This document shows positions 61,012-64,000 of a stretch of DNA of 64,000 nucleotides, in pieces. Origin of the DNA: Adineta ricciae (lineage: Eukaryota > Rotifera > Eurotatoria > Adinetida > Adinetidae); assembly GCA_905250025.1 (NCBI GenBank), contig CAJNOJ010000056.1, forward strand, positions 248,001 to 312,000. The letters are read 5' to 3'. The notes beneath the pieces were generated by a model, which ran no database searches, had not been told where the DNA came from, and saw only the letters and a list, made by a program, of their open reading frames with translations. The first letter of the stretch is position 1. Every line of letters starts with the position of its first letter. Made by a program: the position numbers and the translations under genes.

Positions 61012-62984
61012 TGATCAACGATTAGGTGATCACGAATATCACAAACATAATTTGTTTTCAGTTTGGAAGTGATTCAAGTACGAACAAGAGTATTTGATTT
61101 TTGGTTCTGCGCTACATGATGTTTATTACACTTAATTTTTAATACCAACGTCTAATTGGTGATTCATTGATGATTCTACTCCATCGACCAATCTTACTAT
61201 TGCAATAAAAAAAGCACACCAATGAATAGATGGCGTACCTTTATCCTACCTGGTCTACCATAACTGAATTGAAAAGAGGTATAACGACTGGATCTTTGTC
61301 ACATTCAATCAACAACAATGTTCATAGGATGTTTATTACACTGCAAATGTAGTTTTATTAAAGAAAAAGATTTTTGAATATTTCTCTAAGATATTCTGTG
61401 TCACAAGAAATATATGCAGAAGTAATGCGAGTGAAAACATGCGACATAGGATTAACTTATATGAAAAGATAATTAATATTGATCTCATAATTAAGTGTGA
61501 CTATATGAGTAGTCTTTTTTTGTTCTTTTTCTATTGAAAATTCTGCTCTCGTGTATTTTAATTATGTTTGTCGGGAATTGATTAACTACCTTGTTCGACA
61601 ATAGTCCAAACATCAATATAATTTATTGTTCCGAGAAAGCATAAAATGAGACTATTCAGTTACGATCTTAATCACAATCGTTCGACAACATCCATTCGAT
61701 GATCCACAGGTAGAGTTAACATGAAATTCAGAAACAATATGTTTTTTTTCACTACACTATCAACAAAAGAATATTCTTTTTGCATCCGTTTTTATCGTTT
61801 CTGTGCATCATGATGACAAAAACAAGAATTGTATTATAAAAGATCTTACATATATCATGCTTTCTTCTAAGCTTTACCCGTGTCTACATATTACAAATGC
61901 TATCACAACTCTCATTACGGTCATAGAATAATTACTGAGTAAGTATTCATTTAGTAAAATATGTTTTCGTTGATATATCGACGGACTATGATTTGTAATT
62001 CATATTAGCAGCTTAGCCGTATACGATCGTTAGAATAAAGTTTACTCTGTAAATACAAATATTGACTGCGGAATAATAATGGAATATAAGTAGAAACCTG
62101 GTTTCGCTAGTCGTGTGAAACCAACCCAATCTAACAAAAATAAATTGTGAATTAGAAAAATGTCACAAACGGGCTTTCTCTTTCTACCAGATCTAGTGCT
62201 GTGTAAAAAAAAATGAAGAGTGCGTCATTGTTGCAGTCAGCTAATGAATAATTTTCTTCTGAAAGAAAATAACTACGTTTTCTTTTCACACTTCTTACAA
62301 TCTGAAAAGAAAATCATATAAAGAAACATGTAATAGTATGTCGATCGGTGGATATCATTGGTTTTTGTCTTGCACTTCATGTCTTGTCATGCAGAACATA
62401 CACATTAATAGCTATAGATGCTAAACAGGCTTTTCTCGATCAATTAGTATAAAATACGCAGTGTTCTTTTAACTATCAACTTCAACATCTTCATCTTGGA
62501 ATGTTTTGAAGGTTTTGTGAACATCGACGACGTGCTGTAGTTTAGTATGATTTATAGACAGTCGATTTTGTAATAATAACATTTTCATACTTAATGAGGT
62601 TTGGTATAAAAAGATTTTTCGCATTCTTTCCTAAATCATTTTTTCTGGTCTTTAAATGATCACTTGAGCGTTGAACATGAAGAACTGACATTATATTTAT
62701 ATCTCTTTTGAACAAACTGACGTAAGGAAGATCTTCGTATATATATCCATTCTCCCTTTCTCTGCCACTTGTCATTACAATACATTTCTAGTCAACAGCA
62801 TACTTCAACAAAGATTTCGTCATGAATATGTATGTGATTTCCAACCTTCTTATGTCGAGTCATTAGCAAAAGCAGACTAATTTTCTTTTTTGCCAAGTCA
62901 TGCTGATGAGAAATAGATTCGTATCTGAGAAAAATAAAAGTTTGACAATAGCATTCCTACAACTTTCTTTTCTCGTCAACAGAT
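61012..62984. other. Divergent intergenic region syntaxin/TRPA
   Basis: About 2 kb, AT-rich. A 15-base string GATGTTTATTACACT occurs twice, near 61118 and 61328. Open frames here (for example the minus-strand one at 62542-62775) have no recognisable family. No gene supported. Confidence 0.45.
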
Positions 62985-64000
62985 ATGATTGCACACTCTA
63001 TGTTTTCAACTGCTGCTTCACAAAACTCTTCACCATCGTCAAGGTTAGTTGAAATAATGAGCAAAAGCAATATCTTTATACGTATTCGTAGTAGAATGGA
63101 TTCAAACTTACCAAATAATCATCATCGGTCGGGCTCTGATTTTACCAAAGTATTTCGTGATTTCTTCGGTCGATCAAAGAGAAGCAAAATTGTACAAGGA
63201 GGACGGGAAATGAGTACCTTATCCAAAACATTGATTATACCAAATGAAGTAACTGACACATTGGTTAGTGTCCCTACTCGTTCACATAGTGAAGATTTAT
63301 GTTTATTTTCCGAAAGTCCACATTACATTGTTCGAGTATGCGGAATTCACGTGCAATTTCGAGGAAAACATGCATTGATTGATTCTAGATCGCTGGAAGT
63401 GGAAATGTGGATGAATTCGAACGAATTCTTCGTGAAGATCCAAGTAAATTAAAAGTAGCAAATCCAGCTGGTCTCTGCGCCGCTCATACAGCAGCTGCTC
63501 GAGGTCGTGTGGCAATTCTGAGTTTAATCGCTCAGTACAATGGAGGTATATATGTCGAAGTGGAAAGAGGAGATATTTATTTATAATATTGTTTATTTCA
63601 GATTTAAATATTGAAGATAAGGATGGTTGGACACCTTTACATCATGCTGTCCGAAATAACGCATTGAAATCAATTGAATTTCTTTTGGATAATGGAGTTG
63701 ATGACAGTCGTTTGACGAAACAAAACGAAGCAGCAATTCATCTTGCTGTTTTACATAATCAATTGAAAGCTCTTGAAGTACGTTGAAGTTTTCAATAATC
63801 ATAGAACAATCGAGAACTGAGTTGACAGAATACGCATGATATGTGCTATTTCTTTCACACTGAAAATAATGAATCATGTCACTGTCTTGACTCTGAGCAG
63901 GTTTTGACATTGATGTTAATTGATATCAAGGACTAAAATCTGAACTTGTGTTCCAGACAAGATGATCTGACGATCCGTTATGATGTCAATATTATTGTTT
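62985..64000 (+). CDS. TRPA1: TRPA-type ankyrin channel, 5' part (cut by window end)
   Basis: N-terminal cytoplasmic part of a TRPA cation channel. Starts MIAHSMFSTAASQNSSPSSR two bases behind a CAACAG acceptor. A Ser/Arg-rich leader contains FTKVFRDFFGRSKRSK. After an intron beginning near 63336 comes IAGSGNVDEFERILREDPSK, then GLCAAHTAAARGRVAILSLI and YNG. After a second intron: DLNIEDKDGWTPLHHAVRNN then KSIEFLLDNGVD and EAAIHLAVLHNQLKALE. Insect TRPA1 has the same order (AESGNLDDF; AAHQAAARNRVNIL; DAYDALDYLL). Exons after 63777 are uncertain: VLTLIQDDLTIRYDVNIIV is one in-phase solution using introns ending near 63900 and 63955. The pore is outside the window. Confidence 0.82.

Noticed and set aside
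1..64000. Spliced-leader RNA gene, telomeric repeats, CRISPR arrays or bacterial genes
   Set aside because: Looked for by eye; none seen.

Overview
The window is nuclear DNA of a small-genome, intron-rich animal. AT content is high by eye, most introns are GT-AG and only about 45-70 bases long, and genes are tightly packed on both strands. The gene set is metazoan: neuronal syntaxins, a Pax factor, a TRPA channel, CPEB and Pumilio. Several start codons lie directly behind a splice-acceptor sequence, as expected where mRNAs are capped by spliced-leader trans-splicing. Together this fits a rotifer, most likely a bdelloid. That is inference, because no species marker is present and no search was run.

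Layout, left to right. 1-819 is the 3' end of an unidentified gene (+). 1260-4765 holds two tandem vWA-domain proteins (-), each ending in a polybasic stretch plus a CaaX prenylation box. 6060-10460 is Pumilio (-), with a tRNA-like relic in an intron. 11594-13894 is AIFM3 (-). 15357-16898 is CPEB (+). 17566-21136 is a close-packed minus-strand cluster: PUSL1, the RNase P subunit POP4, WASHC3 and a small coiled-coil gene. 21683-23945 is importin alpha (-) and 24803-25483 is WBP4 (-). A fold-back inverted repeat follows at 26003-26160, then an unknown gene at 26459-27581 (+). 28443-32249 is a CEP97-like protein with an added fibronectin-III domain (+). 32423-35452 is an NHL-repeat protein (+). 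35613-36728 holds a small unknown gene and TM2D3 (-). 37042-38396 is cytosolic malate dehydrogenase (+), 38762-39255 is TMEM243 (-), 39816-42649 is a Moonraker/KIAA0753-like centriolar protein (+), 42789-44058 is unknown (+), and 44121-45140 is IBA57 (-). About 4.3 kb of simple-sequence-rich non-coding DNA precedes a Pax gene at 49426-51359 (+). A secreted trypsin-like protease lies at 52136-53626 (+). Two tandem syntaxin genes (-) lie at 54554-58086 and 59370-61011. The 5' end of a TRPA-type channel (+) runs off the right edge.

The most striking item is the first syntaxin gene. It carries three sets of duplicated, phase-matched exons: two versions of one linker exon, three versions of the next exon, and four versions of the terminal membrane-anchor exon. 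If each set is spliced one at a time, the locus could encode 2 x 3 x 4 = 24 syntaxin-1 forms that share one N-terminal domain and one SNARE motif but differ in linker and transmembrane anchor. Other themes are two translational regulators close together (Pumilio, CPEB), two centriole proteins close together (CEP97, Moonraker), and a possible RNA-processing operon.
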